DNA of 64,000 nt from an uncultured Bacteroidales bacterium (GCA_944326365.1 CALVDR010000011.1:1-64000), one strand, 5' to 3'. Positions 52,491 to 62,975 are shown, counted from the first letter of the stretch. A program made the numbers and translations. Notes: a model not told the origin generated them from the sequence alone.

Positions 52491-52530
52491 AATTCTATCC
52501 TTTAATTGTTAATGTTCGGTAAAACGGATA

Positions 52531-52561
52531 CAAATTTATCCGAATATTTTTAAATTGCAAA
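52531..52561 (-). promoter_or_regulatory. ferredoxin promoter (TTTG-N19-TAAATTTG)
   Basis: Minus strand TTTG (52561-52558), 19 bases, TAAATTTG (52538-52531), 41 bp before the ATG. A divergent -7 box TATATTTG at 52573-52580 probably serves the DUF1573 gene. Confidence 0.85.
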
Positions 52562-52608
52562 GAATATCTGCGTATATTTGCCGCTGCGGGTATTGAAAAG
52601 AAATTGAC

Positions 52609-53790
52609 ATGAAACACGGTTGTACGAAAATATCAGGTTCCTGCATCATCGCCGTCATTGGCCTTCTGGCCACCTCCTGTCTGTGCTCAGGGGCTGGGAA
52701 TACGGAAGCGAAGGCGGAAACAGGGAGCATGGAGGAGATTCCGGCAGGCACGGGAAAGCAGGCAGAAACATCGCCTCAGGAACGGATCGGGACTGTCGAG
52801 TTCGACAAGACCATCCACAATTTCGGGGACGTGATGCTGGGTGACGGCCCGCTGAAATGCACGTTCACCATGAAAAATGTCAGCGACAAGCCCGTGGTGA
52901 TCTACAATGTGGTCACCTCATGCGGCTGTACGGACGTGGAATGGACCAGAGAGCCGATCAAGCCCGGGAATACGGGAACCATTTCCACCGTCTACACGAA
53001 TGACGAAGGTCCTTACCCGTTCGACAAGACCCTGACAGCCTACATTTCCGGAATCGGGAAGCCTGTCATACTGAGAATCAGAGGGATAGCACATGAAAAA
53101 CAGCTGAGTCTGGAGGAGCTTTATCCTGAACGCCTGCTCACGGCAGGTGTCAAGAGCATGGAACTCAGATGCGGGAACATCGAGCAGGGGCACAGCAGGA
53201 GCGACGAGACGAATATGGCGAATCTCTCGGACTACCCTGTCAAGGTGACTTTCAGCGATGTGTCCAGAGGGCTGAGCCTCGAAGTCTCCCCAAACCCCAT
53301 ACCTGCAAGAAGCATCGCACAGCTCAAATACACAGTCACAGCCCAGCCTGATATCTGGGGAAAAAACCTGTACTATGCCACCCCGGTCATCAACGGCAAA
53401 TCTTCTGACAGACAGCTCTCAGTGTTCGCCTTCACGACTGCCGGTTTCAGCGACATGACTGCCGCCGAGCGTTCTGACGGCGCACGTCCCGTCTTCACCA
53501 CGAACACCTGCTCCGCCGGCAAGCTCAGAAAAGGGGACACCGCATCAGGCACATTCACATTCAGCAACGTAGGCAAGGATGAATTCATCATATACAAGGC
53601 CGATACAGACTGGCCGAAGGCCAATGTTGCCCTGCCGGGCAATGTCAAATCCGGGTACAAGGGTACCGTTTCAGTCAATGTCGACACATCCGACATGCCG
53701 GAAGGCGAAATGCTGGTGACCATGACCCTGACGACGAACTCCCCTACCCGTCCCATAGTGAATCTTTTCCTCACAGGCTGGATCGAATAG
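52609..53790 (+). CDS. DUF1573 lipoprotein with tandem domains
   Basis: A 393-residue exported protein. The lipobox is LLATSC (C24), followed by a Thr/Glu-rich stretch. The first DUF1573 domain (about 60-155) has FDKTIHNFGDVMLGD, VTSCGCTDVEW and IKPGNTGTISTVY. A second related Ig-like domain occupies the C-terminal part (about 290-390, with FTFSNVGKDEFIIYKA). DUF1573 proteins are abundant in Bacteroidetes and are of unknown role, often surface-located. It is 22 bp upstream of the Mn-transporter gene on the same strand. Confidence 0.85.
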   Translation: MKHGCTKISGSCIIAVIGLLATSCLCSGAGNTEAKAETGSMEEIPAGTGKQAETSPQERIGTVEFDKTIHNFGDVMLGDGPLKCTFTMKNVSDKPVVIYNVVTSCGCTDVEWTREPIKPGNTGTISTVYTNDEGPYPFDKTLTAYISGIGKPVILRIRGIAHEKQLSLEELYPERLLTAGVKSMELRCGNIEQGHSRSDETNMANLSDYPVKVTFSDVSRGLSLEVSPNPIPARSIAQLKYTVTAQPDIWGKNLYYATPVINGKSSDRQLSVFAFTTAGFSDMTAAERSDGARPVFTTNTCSAGKLRKGDTASGTFTFSNVGKDEFIIYKADTDWPKANVALPGNVKSGYKGTVSVNVDTSDMPEGEMLVTMTLTTNSPTRPIVNLFLTGWIE

Positions 53791-53812
53791 AATCTGCCTG
53801 AAACACCACGAT

Positions 53813-54886
53813 ATGATCCATCTTCTGCTCGACATTCTCAGGAATTCCATCCTCATCACAGGTCTGGTCACGGTGATGATGATGCTCATAGAATCCCTCA
53901 ACATCGAATCGAAAGGCGCCCTGTTCAGCGGACTGAAGAAGACCAGGACAGGACAGGTGATCCTGTCTGCCATGTTGGGTTCCATACCGGGATGTATAGG
54001 CGGATTCGCGTCCGTATCGCTGTACTCGCACCGCATGATAAGTTTCGGAGCGCTGATAGCCATGATGGTGGCATCGTCCGGTGATGAGGCATTCATGATA
54101 GTGGCCATGGTTCCTGGGAAAGCGCTGATGATATTCGCGCTCCTTTTCCTGATAGCCATAGCGAGCGGAATAGTGACGGATTTCATCTGCGACAGGATAC
54201 GCTTCAGAGACAGGAGTCTGGAAGTGGACCTGGCAGAGGACACTCAGTGCAAACAGGATTTCGAGGTACATGAGCATGTGGAGAAGACCAGAACGTTTAC
54301 ATGGAAAAGGGCCGTGATGTTCATCGGCGTGTTCATATTCATCGCAGCATTGGTCAGCGGCATTCTGGACCACGGGCACGGAGAGGGGGCCCAGGCAGGG
54401 AATCCGGCACGCATAAACTTCCTCGATGAGAAATGGATGCAATATCTCTTCGCTGTCCTGAGCGTGACCGTCCTGGGATTCCTCGTATTTGCCTCAGACC
54501 ATTATGTCGAAAGGCATCTGTGGGATCACATAGTGAGGAAGCATCTGCCCACGATATTCTGCTGGACATTCGGGGTGCTGTTCGTAGTGGGATTCGGTCT
54601 CAAATACCTCGACATCAGCAGCTGGATCAGCGGCAACACCGCGCTGATGATTCTTCTGGCCGCAGCTGTAGGCATGATCCCGGAATCAGGTCCGCATATG
54701 ATTTTCGTGACGCTATATGCCAGCGGCATCGTGCCTCTTCCGGTACTTCTTGCCAGTTCCATCTCACAGGACGGGCATTCTTCTCTCCCTCTGCTGGCTG
54801 AAAGCAAGAAGAGCTTCGCCGTAGCGAAGCTCATCAATTTCGTCATAGCCCTTATCGTCGGCTACGGAAGCATGCTGATACTCTGA
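53813..54886 (+). CDS. putative manganese transporter (ArsP_2/MntP-like permease)
   Basis: A 357-residue polytopic membrane protein of the family annotated as putative manganese transporter. Two halves, each with about four helices, flank a cytoplasmic loop (about 135-165, rich in Asp/Glu/Cys). GSIPGCIGGFASVSLY and MIPESGPHMIFVTLYASGIVP are the repeated family motifs, and SSISQDGHSSLPLLAESK is near the end. It probably exports divalent metal; Mn is by family annotation only. It is likely co-transcribed with the DUF1573 gene. Confidence 0.8.
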   Translation: MIHLLLDILRNSILITGLVTVMMMLIESLNIESKGALFSGLKKTRTGQVILSAMLGSIPGCIGGFASVSLYSHRMISFGALIAMMVASSGDEAFMIVAMVPGKALMIFALLFLIAIASGIVTDFICDRIRFRDRSLEVDLAEDTQCKQDFEVHEHVEKTRTFTWKRAVMFIGVFIFIAALVSGILDHGHGEGAQAGNPARINFLDEKWMQYLFAVLSVTVLGFLVFASDHYVERHLWDHIVRKHLPTIFCWTFGVLFVVGFGLKYLDISSWISGNTALMILLAAAVGMIPESGPHMIFVTLYASGIVPLPVLLASSISQDGHSSLPLLAESKKSFAVAKLINFVIALIVGYGSMLIL

Positions 54887-54896
54887 GTCCCGGATT

Positions 54897-56516
54897 TCAT
54901 TCGACACCTGGAGCCTTGACAACATCGCCGTCGTAGACCAGTTCGAATTCATCCACATACAGAGTGCTGCCCACCCCGCCGGTAAAATAGTCTCCGTAAC
55001 GGCTGGCACAGGCACTAATGACTATGTATTTCGGTTTTCTGGATAAATCCCGGTATTCCAATGATACAATAAACGACTTGTACTCGTCTGATGATTCCGA
55101 AGTCTCAAGTTTTCCGTACGCAATGATATGTTCATCTTTCTCGACATCCACGAATTTACCTATATTGGTATTGACTTTAAACGGCTCAGACCAGTCAGTC
55201 AGAAATATCTGTATTTGACATAAGTCGATTGTTCCTTTCTTATCAAGATAAGGCTCCTGCGCCTGATTTATAGTCACAGGCTGGTACTTATAATACCCTT
55301 TAAGGGCAAGCGGTCTTGAAGTAAATGGAATTCCCCAATCCAGAATAGCCCCCAGGCCGGAAATTTTACCGAATCTTCCTGTATAAATATTTCCCGCAGC
55401 CAATTTACTGATAATACCCAGATTTACAAATTCGGTCTTCAATACAGCAGCTTTACCTGAAGAAACTGCAATATCATCAGTAGGCTGGGTAGGGAAAATA
55501 TGCATGATTTTCGTCCCGCCGTTTGCAGTATCCCACCAGAAATTGTCCGCGTCTGCATTCGGATACCATGCTTCTCCTTCCTGATACCAGTCATCGAAAT
55601 CCGAATTCTCCACCTGGAGTGCAGGCTCGGTATTGAACGGTACAGGACTGGAAACCAGATCGCCGTTTACTGCCACCACTTCATACCCTGTACCCGGTGT
55701 AAGACCGGTAAGGGTAGCAGACACATTCATGTCATCAATTTTCACATCCTTGACATCTGTCCATGTTTCGGAACCTGTGACGCGATATCTGAAATAAGGC
55801 GACCCCGTACCGTCATACAGCGCCGACACCTCGGCATGAGTAGCCCACGGATTATCTACAGGATTCATAAGCAGGTCAATATTCACCATCTTCACCTGGA
55901 TCTGCCATAAGAATTTCTCGCCCTTGTACTCCACCTCGACATCTACCCAGTTCAGACAGTTCATGACTATCGGAAAACTTTCAAATGGCACCATGCTGTC
56001 CTTCTCCTTTTCGTATGAGGTAATGACAGCACCTTCACGCTCAAGCTTGATATCCGTAAACTCCAATGAACGGATATCATACTCGTCCGAAACCTCCAGA
56101 TAGACAGACCGGTCATTGAGATTAATCAAGGCATCACCTACCTGTCCCTCGCATCTGACATATCTGTCGATAGGCTGGGTGGCAGTGATGGTCCACTCGT
56201 ATTCCTGATATGTTCTGAGAACTATCTTCAACGGAGATGTCAGGTCCAGGACATCGCCCGTATGCAGTCCATCACAGACCGCGGCATCAGTAAAGGTAAA
56301 ATCAGTGACTTTCAGGTGCGAAAGCTCTGCTGTCTCCGATACTTCCACGGATATGGTACGGTTCTCCGTGTCGATACTCACCGCATCCTGACCTTCCACG
56401 GCAAAGGATATCACCTCCGCATACACGTGAGGATAGGCCATATCGTTCTCTTCCAGACATGATGACAAGCCAGCCAGAACCAAAAGCGCCGCGGCCAAAT
56501 AAGGCAGATATTTCAT
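54897..56516 (-). CDS. PCMD-type surface lipoprotein
   Basis: A 539-residue lipoprotein (lipobox LSSC, C20, followed by LEEND, a surface-export-like acidic signal). The N-terminal ~280 residues are Ig-like beta domains. The C-terminal ~250 form the PCMD (putative carbohydrate metabolism) module: FDDWYQEGEAWYPNAD, LDWGIPFTSRPLALKGYYKY, CQIQIFLTDW and GSTLYVDEFELVYD. The same C-terminal module occurs in the gene at 57362 and in diverged form at 60804. It lacks the DUF4493 N-domain. It is the last gene of the operon and overlaps the upstream barrel gene by 4 bp. Confidence 0.8.
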   Translation of the reverse strand: MKYLPYLAAALLVLAGLSSCLEENDMAYPHVYAEVISFAVEGQDAVSIDTENRTISVEVSETAELSHLKVTDFTFTDAAVCDGLHTGDVLDLTSPLKIVLRTYQEYEWTITATQPIDRYVRCEGQVGDALINLNDRSVYLEVSDEYDIRSLEFTDIKLEREGAVITSYEKEKDSMVPFESFPIVMNCLNWVDVEVEYKGEKFLWQIQVKMVNIDLLMNPVDNPWATHAEVSALYDGTGSPYFRYRVTGSETWTDVKDVKIDDMNVSATLTGLTPGTGYEVVAVNGDLVSSPVPFNTEPALQVENSDFDDWYQEGEAWYPNADADNFWWDTANGGTKIMHIFPTQPTDDIAVSSGKAAVLKTEFVNLGIISKLAAGNIYTGRFGKISGLGAILDWGIPFTSRPLALKGYYKYQPVTINQAQEPYLDKKGTIDLCQIQIFLTDWSEPFKVNTNIGKFVDVEKDEHIIAYGKLETSESSDEYKSFIVSLEYRDLSRKPKYIVISACASRYGDYFTGGVGSTLYVDEFELVYDGDVVKAPGVE

Positions 56517-57349
56517 TTCTTCTCCTCCCTGGCTTTTCTCAGATACTGGTCACCTGTCGGTATATAGAAAGAAAGCCCGAAGCCGATGGACAGCAGGTTT
56601 ACCCTGAAGTTTATGCCACTCCTTTCCATCTGGCTCAGCTCCACCTGATTCGTCGCCTGAGCCACTTTCTGATAGTTGAAACCGAGCAGTCCTACCGAAA
56701 CCTCGAAGGCCACTTCGTTCGTCAGAAATGCCATTATGCCTGGAACCAGACCGAGTTCGGCATTGTAGATATCCTGATAGGTGCCGACTTTCTCGCCTTC
56801 GACGAGCTTGTAAGTCTTCGACTGGCCGTAGCCGCCGGTAGCCCTTACCTCGGTAAACATGGCGAAACGCTTGCTGTTCGCGAACGGGATATAGGTGCGC
56901 AGAGTGACCGAACCGGTATAACTCTGCTTGAAATAATGGAATCCCTGGAGAGAAAAGGACATGTCATCCATCAGGGCCAGATCCACATTGTCCAGTCCCA
57001 GCACCGAACGTCCGTAGTCGAAACGGGCGCCGACCGACAGGTTGTTCGCGATGAAATACGATGCGAAAGGGGAAATGTTGAAAGACATCATGTTCCCGTG
57101 CAAATTCTGGATGAGTGAGAAAAGCATGGAATAGCCCGAGTCGTCGACCAGGTTTCCGATGCTGTAATCATTGTAAGCCAAAGACACGCCGGCTCCGACA
57201 GTCCCCTTCGGGATGAAAACCGAGTTCGGTCTCCCGATGCCGCGGTCAAACCCTTTCACCACTGTCGTGGTGTCTTTCGAAAAGGCATTGACAGATGCGG
57301 ACACCGCACCTGTCAATAAAACCATTGTCACCAAAAGAAATCTTTTCAT
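56513..57349 (-). CDS. outer-membrane protein of the lipoprotein operon
   Basis: A 278-residue protein with a signal peptide (MKRFLLVTMVLLTGAVSASVNAF). Antiparallel amphipathic strands typical of a beta-barrel follow, for example GTVGAGVSLAYNDYSIG, FNISPFASYFIANNLSVGARFDYG and VGLLGFNYQKV. It is not recognisable as a specific family. Flanked on both sides by DUF4493/PCMD lipoproteins with gaps of 12 bp and a 4-bp overlap, it may anchor or export them. This is inferred from context. Confidence 0.75.
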   Translation of the reverse strand: MKRFLLVTMVLLTGAVSASVNAFSKDTTTVVKGFDRGIGRPNSVFIPKGTVGAGVSLAYNDYSIGNLVDDSGYSMLFSLIQNLHGNMMSFNISPFASYFIANNLSVGARFDYGRSVLGLDNVDLALMDDMSFSLQGFHYFKQSYTGSVTLRTYIPFANSKRFAMFTEVRATGGYGQSKTYKLVEGEKVGTYQDIYNAELGLVPGIMAFLTNEVAFEVSVGLLGFNYQKVAQATNQVELSQMERSGINFRVNLLSIGFGLSFYIPTGDQYLRKAREEKK

Positions 57350-57361
57350 TTCAATATATCC

Positions 57362-59521
57362 TTATTCGGACAATTCGTCTGGATCATACACGAATTCGAA
57401 TTCGTCCAACAGCAACGTACTGCCTACACCGCCTGTATAATAATCACCATATCTGCTGGCCGCCGCTACGATCACGATATATGTTGGGATTTTCGTCTCA
57501 TCCCTGTAATCCAGCCGTATTTCGAATGGCTGATATCCATCCGTCATTTCTCCATACTCGAAAGAACCGTATGCGATAATATTAGGATCCGAATCAAACT
57601 TTACAAACTGATTTGCTCCCGTATTGACATGGAAAGGGGCAGTCCAATCAGAAAGCAATATCTGAATCTGACACATATCCTGAGTCCCTTTAAGATGAGA
57701 ATAGTCTCCGGAGGCATAATCTATTGTCTTTGGATCATACTTGAAATAACCCTTTAATGCCAAAGGACGGGACGTAAACGGCACACCCCAGTCAAGTTCA
57801 GCACCGACAGGATTCAGTGTAGCCTTACCGAATTTGCCGGTAAACAAGTTTCCTGCAGCGAACTTGCCGGCAGTCGCAGCACTTTTAAGCTGGGCGGCTT
57901 GCTTACCATCACCTGAGACAGCTACTTCGGAAGTAGGAGTAGTAGGGACGATACCCAAACCGAGAGGAAGATTTGCAGTACCTCCATTAGCAGAATCCCA
58001 GATAAAATCAGAAGAATTAGCATTAGGATACCACGCTTTCCCTTCCTGATACCAATTGTCGAAACTCATGTTATGGAGCACCTCTGCGGTTTCTGTAGTG
58101 AAGGTTATTTCTTTAGTCTCCTTGTCTTTGTCAGATACTGCTCTGAATACATATTCAGTCTGAGGCTTCAGACCTGTTATCATAGCCGTATAGGTACGCG
58201 TACCGGCATCAGGCGTGACAGCAGCGATATCTGTCCATGTAGACTCCGACGCTTTCCTGTACTGGAAAGCAATGCCTGACGGCTGAGCCTCGGCAAACCA
58301 CTTGCCCTTGACCGTGGCGAACATGGCCCACGGATCAGCAGATACAGCCTCCACTTCCACCGGTGATCTGAGAACAAAGTCTACGGATGTCTCCTTGAAC
58401 GCACCGTTCACATCCACAGCCAGTATGGAGACTGTAGTGCTTCCTATCGGGTAAGCTGCAATATAGTCAGTGATGTCCACCTTGGCTTCGGTCGCACCTT
58501 CCTCTACAGCCGCAGTCCTGATACCTGCCGCTTCAAGTGCGGCTATCTCCTCGGATGTGGCACCTACGAGATCGACCTGAGCCGTGGAAGTACGGACGGC
58601 GCTCATCGCAGATACTGTAGGACCGTAAGACAAAATCAGATTACGGAATCCGTCCTGAGCGGTAAAGGTGAGGACCTTGCTGGCATTATCACCCGCATTG
58701 AGTTCCAAGACACCGTTTTCAGGTATTTCGAAGTCAGATGAAGATTCAGGCACGTCTTCGTCACCGAAATCGAGCACGAGATCGTATTTCTTCTCCGTCA
58801 TGGTATCGTCCAGAACTATGTAGAAACCGCCTGCACCGAATTCTTCCTTTTCTTCGAGCTCAAATGAAAGACGATAATGCTGTTTCGGCTTTACGTCCTG
58901 ATAAGTGTCTGACAGCGTATATTCCTGACCGTCATTATTCTCCAAGTGCAGGGTCCATGCCAGCGTTCCTGTAGGACTGAAGTACGCGGTTTTGTCTTCA
59001 GTTCCGTCCTGATTCGAGAAAACAAGACCGGCAGACCCGTTGCTTACAGTCAGGGCATATGTCTTGAAATTCTTCTTAATCTCATCTGAGAAGACAGCGG
59101 TCACTTTCACATTTGCCAGCGAACAGGTAATGTCTATATTCGTCACCTGATCAGGCAGGACCTCGAATCCGGCAGTACCGGAATAGAAAGGTGCATCGAA
59201 CTGTGCTGCAGCCGGAGCATCGGCAGAAGTCGCCGTCACAGTATATTTGCCCACATTGAGAGCAAGAGGAGTCTCCCCGAGAGTCCTGTGGTCCTCTACG
59301 GTAGCGACCAGCTGGTCGAGTTCATTGTATATCTTCAGCACGAATGCTGCGTCTGTATCCGAGACTGACTTGAAGACCAGCTCTTCACTGTCATCCCTTT
59401 CGAGGCTGACATACAGATAGCCGGTAGCATTTTCCCGGACATCCACATCCATCCGTTTACAGGATACAAGAGATGCCAGAAAAGCTGCTGCAGCCAGAGC
59501 TTTATATATGATATTATTCAT
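57362..59521 (-). CDS. DUF4493-PCMD surface lipoprotein
   Basis: A 719-residue lipoprotein (lipobox LVSC, C21, then KRMDVD). An N-terminal DUF4493 domain (about 30-190, with LALNVGKYTVTATSADAP) is followed by Ig-like and Fn3-like segments. The C-terminal PCMD module (about 500-719) is very close to that of the gene at 54897, including WYQEGKAWYPNA, LDWGVPFTSRPLALKGYFKY and GSTLLLDEFEFVYD. DUF4493 resembles fimbrillin-like transthyretin domains, suggesting an extracellular adhesin or glycan-binding role. Function is unproven. Confidence 0.82.
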   Translation of the reverse strand: MNNIIYKALAAAAFLASLVSCKRMDVDVRENATGYLYVSLERDDSEELVFKSVSDTDAAFVLKIYNELDQLVATVEDHRTLGETPLALNVGKYTVTATSADAPAAAQFDAPFYSGTAGFEVLPDQVTNIDITCSLANVKVTAVFSDEIKKNFKTYALTVSNGSAGLVFSNQDGTEDKTAYFSPTGTLAWTLHLENNDGQEYTLSDTYQDVKPKQHYRLSFELEEKEEFGAGGFYIVLDDTMTEKKYDLVLDFGDEDVPESSSDFEIPENGVLELNAGDNASKVLTFTAQDGFRNLILSYGPTVSAMSAVRTSTAQVDLVGATSEEIAALEAAGIRTAAVEEGATEAKVDITDYIAAYPIGSTTVSILAVDVNGAFKETSVDFVLRSPVEVEAVSADPWAMFATVKGKWFAEAQPSGIAFQYRKASESTWTDIAAVTPDAGTRTYTAMITGLKPQTEYVFRAVSDKDKETKEITFTTETAEVLHNMSFDNWYQEGKAWYPNANSSDFIWDSANGGTANLPLGLGIVPTTPTSEVAVSGDGKQAAQLKSAATAGKFAAGNLFTGKFGKATLNPVGAELDWGVPFTSRPLALKGYFKYDPKTIDYASGDYSHLKGTQDMCQIQILLSDWTAPFHVNTGANQFVKFDSDPNIIAYGSFEYGEMTDGYQPFEIRLDYRDETKIPTYIVIVAAASRYGDYYTGGVGSTLLLDEFEFVYDPDELSE

Positions 59522-59529
59522 TTCAGATC

Positions 59530-60774
59530 TTATTCTTCAGGGTTATGAAATGTCAATGATTTGTCAAGAGTCTGCCCAAGTTCATCTTCGACATGAAGAG
59601 TGAATACATAATCGTCACCAGGAACCCCTACTTCTGATATCAACGGCACCAGCTGTGACAGGGACATTTCCACTTGCGTTTGTCCGAGAAGATCATCACC
59701 CATGGTAAGTCCGCCTGCTTTAAGGCTCTCAACCATTTCTGGAATAATATTCACATTTACCAAATCAAGATAATCGACGTTCCCTACAGTAATAATGGAA
59801 ATAGCTGCAGTAAAATTATCACTGAACCTGACAATCACAGATTTGATTTTTCCAGGAGCCTTGATTATCAGATTGACATCCATATCTTCCCCTATCTCCA
59901 TCTTGTCAAAGGTAGAGTTCGACGGCCATTCAAGAGTCGGTGCCGCAGGAGTAACCGGATGCTCATCATCACCTGTTTCGCCGCCCGGTTCTTCAGTGTC
60001 AGGTTCATCCTCGACAGGGATTTCCTCCAGACCCGGGATATTTATGTTTTCGTTCCTGTCATTGACTTCATTGTCCACAGTCAGATGAAGTCCGCCTCCC
60101 TCTATGCTTCCGGTCACCTTCGCATCAAGGTTGATGATATGATGGTCCTTTGCAGCCACTTCATCTATGATCAGAGTCTGCTGTATCACTGCCGTACCGT
60201 CGAATCTCTCGCCCTTCACCAGTACATTGAGAGGAGCGACATCGAAAAAGCCGGCTTTCCCTTCATCGTATTCAGTTCTGGTCCATACCAGTTTGCCGTC
60301 TTCGCTGGTCACTGTCACTTCCCATCCTGTAAGCTCATTCAGGAAGTCCTCTGTCGGATTGATAGTCACCATCATGTTCGTGATGGAGCATTTCAGATTC
60401 ACGTTGGAAACTTTTCCGACCATCACGGTGAAGTCCTGCGAACCTCCGTAGACCGGCTGATCCCAAGCTACAGGCTTGGCGTCAGGCGATGTGGCAGTCA
60501 CAGTATAGTTTCCGGAAACCAGTTCGAGTACTCCTGGCATCTCTGAAACGCTGGCCCACTCCTCGGAATAGCCGTTGTCCTTCCCTGTGATCTTTACCTT
60601 GAATGTGTTCACATCCACCTGAGGAAGTTCCGCTTTCGTCACATATTCCGAATTGTCGGAAGATATGCTGAAACTTACGCTTCCGAGCCCTGCCTCCGAT
60701 GTAGTTATCTCTGTTTTCTTGCAACCTGCGAACATCAGAAGCGCAGTCGAAATTGCAAAAAGTATCTTTTTCAT
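59530..60774 (-). CDS. DUF4493 lipoprotein without PCMD module
   Basis: A 414-residue lipoprotein (lipobox FAGC, C18, then KKTE). The DUF4493 domain (about 30-240) has SGNYTVTATSPDAKPVAW and KVSNVNLKCSITNMMVTI. The C-terminal third is an Ig-like region after a Glu/Pro/Asp-rich linker with EEIPVEDEPDTEEPGGE. It is 8 bp upstream of the 57362 gene and 29 bp downstream of the first operon gene. It is a likely structural partner in the same surface complex. Confidence 0.8.
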   Translation of the reverse strand: MKKILFAISTALLMFAGCKKTEITTSEAGLGSVSFSISSDNSEYVTKAELPQVDVNTFKVKITGKDNGYSEEWASVSEMPGVLELVSGNYTVTATSPDAKPVAWDQPVYGGSQDFTVMVGKVSNVNLKCSITNMMVTINPTEDFLNELTGWEVTVTSEDGKLVWTRTEYDEGKAGFFDVAPLNVLVKGERFDGTAVIQQTLIIDEVAAKDHHIINLDAKVTGSIEGGGLHLTVDNEVNDRNENINIPGLEEIPVEDEPDTEEPGGETGDDEHPVTPAAPTLEWPSNSTFDKMEIGEDMDVNLIIKAPGKIKSVIVRFSDNFTAAISIITVGNVDYLDLVNVNIIPEMVESLKAGGLTMGDDLLGQTQVEMSLSQLVPLISEVGVPGDDYVFTLHVEDELGQTLDKSLTFHNPEE

Positions 60775-60803
60775 GATATATGATTTCTTATGATTATCTG
60801 GAT

Positions 60804-62948
60804 TTAATATACGAAGTTCAGCTGGTCGACATAAAGGACACTGCCGTAATATACTGTATACGACTTATTGTCCGCTACGGTAATCTCCCCTTCCCTGTAC
60901 GCCGGAGAAGCGGCGGAAGAAGATTTGAAACTTATGTAAACCTTATCGGCCTGTCTGGTCCTGTCAGAATAAGTAAGCTTGACTGAACCGGGAGTCCATG
61001 ACGATGCTTTCTGACCGTTCAAAGTTCCCGTGGCGATGACAGTGTCACCTGAATAAAGCCTCACTTCCACAAGGTATGTCTCGTTATTGTAAGATTCGTA
61101 TTTATACTGGAACTGCAGTTCGTCAGGACGGCTGGTGAAACCTGTGCCTTCGGATGAATGATTTCCCGAGTCATCGGCTTTTCCGATGAAAAGTTCACCG
61201 GCAGCCAATATATCGTCAGGGTCAAAATTAAGATCATGCACCCTCACTGTGTACAACATGGCTGACCTGCTTCCGAAAAACGCATCGGTAGAATAAGCTA
61301 CGGAAGGGAAATTCTTCGTATTCTGGTTTCCTGCAGTCGTATATTTGCCTGGCATGGTCTTTTTGCTGTTCACCGCCCAGACCGATGAAGATGCGGACGA
61401 ATACGGCAGATACCAGTCAATATTTTTCTTTGTCAGAGATGATATATAATTAAATGTATGATTCTGCACCGTCCAGTCCTCGAATCCGCTGTTTGCAATC
61501 TGGAGTTCGGTCTCCGTAGTCAGGCCTGAAAGAGCCGATACCGACTTGGCGTTTCCGTTATATACTGTCCTGAAAGTGTATTCTGTCTCAGGGGCCAGAC
61601 CGGATATTACATCATAACTGATGTTCTGACCGTCTATCGATTTTACAGCCACCGGCTTCCATTCTGAATTGCCGGAACTGTACTGGAGTTCGTATGCAGC
61701 GGGATTGCCGACAGGCACATTGGCCGTCAGGCCTTCAATCCTGCGTGCGAAAGCATTGTAGTCATGAATATCGACTGATATCTGAGGAGGCACCTGGGTC
61801 AAGGTATAAACCTCTGAGACGGCCTTTTTTCCAGCCTTGTCGGTGACAGTCAGTATGATGCTTGCAGAGAACAGATTTTCAGGATCATGAATATTCTTCC
61901 CAAGTCCGGAAAAGTCCAGCGAACCGATACGTGCCCCGTCCAGACCGCCGTTCCAGCGTATTCCGTATTCAGAGAACTGTGTCTTTACTGATTCATTCGC
62001 TGTCACGAGATCCACTGATGCAGGCAGCCCTTTCGCCGAAAGATAATCGGACGTGATGTCAAGGACACAGGAAGCTATGCCTGCCTCTACCACGAAGTCG
62101 GCCTGCGTTCCCTGATAGTCCACGGCTTCAGTGAAGTTGAGATTGCGGGAACCGTCGAAACCGCTGAAAACTATGACCGGAGCATCTCCCGGAGCATATG
62201 CCGACGGCACCTTTATCTCTTCTTCGACGAGGTCCTCGGTGTCATCGATTTTTATCCCTACTGTCAGGTCTCCCTGGCGGGGATCGATGTCGACATTGAA
62301 AGTCACGAAATCATTCGGGCTGTACGTCTTGGCCGGAGCCTTGTAGTACTTCCATGTTCCGTCCACGTTTGCATAGACTTCCAGAGTCAGGTCACCGGCA
62401 GGGATGTATCCGGCGCGGGTCTCGTCCTGATCGAACTGAAGATAGTCCTGTACCTGCGGATTCTTCACCCTGGCGTAATGTCCGGCATAATAAGTGTCAA
62501 GGTTTTCGCCGAAATTCACGGCTACTTTCACATTGGCCATTCTGGCTGTCGCCTCTATGGTCTCGGCAGTCTGTGGCCGTACCGTGAAATTCCGGTCTGC
62601 GGCAAAGTAGATAGCGTCGAAGCCTACTCCGAGAGCTTTTCCATGCGATGCCAGGAGCCTGTACTCCCCTGCATTCAACGGAATCTTCTTGTTTTCGGAG
62701 TTCGCGTAAGTATCCCTGTACAGCCTCACGCCTTCGGCGTTGAAAATTTCGATCTTGAAATCACCGGCATCGGGAACTTCCACAGTAGACTTCACAGGAA
62801 GAGCATTATGATGTCCGTCCACGGAAGCAAGCGCTATGGTCACTTCTCCCATCGGTCCTGCGCTGTCACCGGTCACCGTGACTGTCTCTTTCGCACAGGA
62901 AATCATCATAAATGCTACGAAAGAAAAAAGAAATCCTATTCGTCTCAT
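60804..62948 (-). CDS. DUF4493-PCMD-like lipoprotein, first gene of the surface operon
   Basis: A 714-residue lipoprotein (lipobox MISC, C18, followed by AKETV). The N-terminal DUF4493 domain (about 35-230) has PLNAGEYRLLASHG. Several Ig-like repeats follow. The C-terminus is a diverged PCMD-like module with FEDWTVQ, AAGELFIGK, GTGFTSRPDELQFQYKYE and GSVLYVDQLNFVY. The start at 62948 is chosen because it gives the lipoprotein signal. It is preceded by a consensus promoter and heads five genes in the same direction with gaps of at most 29 bp. Confidence 0.82.
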   Translation of the reverse strand: MRRIGFLFSFVAFMMISCAKETVTVTGDSAGPMGEVTIALASVDGHHNALPVKSTVEVPDAGDFKIEIFNAEGVRLYRDTYANSENKKIPLNAGEYRLLASHGKALGVGFDAIYFAADRNFTVRPQTAETIEATARMANVKVAVNFGENLDTYYAGHYARVKNPQVQDYLQFDQDETRAGYIPAGDLTLEVYANVDGTWKYYKAPAKTYSPNDFVTFNVDIDPRQGDLTVGIKIDDTEDLVEEEIKVPSAYAPGDAPVIVFSGFDGSRNLNFTEAVDYQGTQADFVVEAGIASCVLDITSDYLSAKGLPASVDLVTANESVKTQFSEYGIRWNGGLDGARIGSLDFSGLGKNIHDPENLFSASIILTVTDKAGKKAVSEVYTLTQVPPQISVDIHDYNAFARRIEGLTANVPVGNPAAYELQYSSGNSEWKPVAVKSIDGQNISYDVISGLAPETEYTFRTVYNGNAKSVSALSGLTTETELQIANSGFEDWTVQNHTFNYISSLTKKNIDWYLPYSSASSSVWAVNSKKTMPGKYTTAGNQNTKNFPSVAYSTDAFFGSRSAMLYTVRVHDLNFDPDDILAAGELFIGKADDSGNHSSEGTGFTSRPDELQFQYKYESYNNETYLVEVRLYSGDTVIATGTLNGQKASSWTPGSVKLTYSDRTRQADKVYISFKSSSAASPAYREGEITVADNKSYTVYYGSVLYVDQLNFVY

Positions 62949-62975
62949 TTGGGTTAAGAAATTAAAATCAGCTGG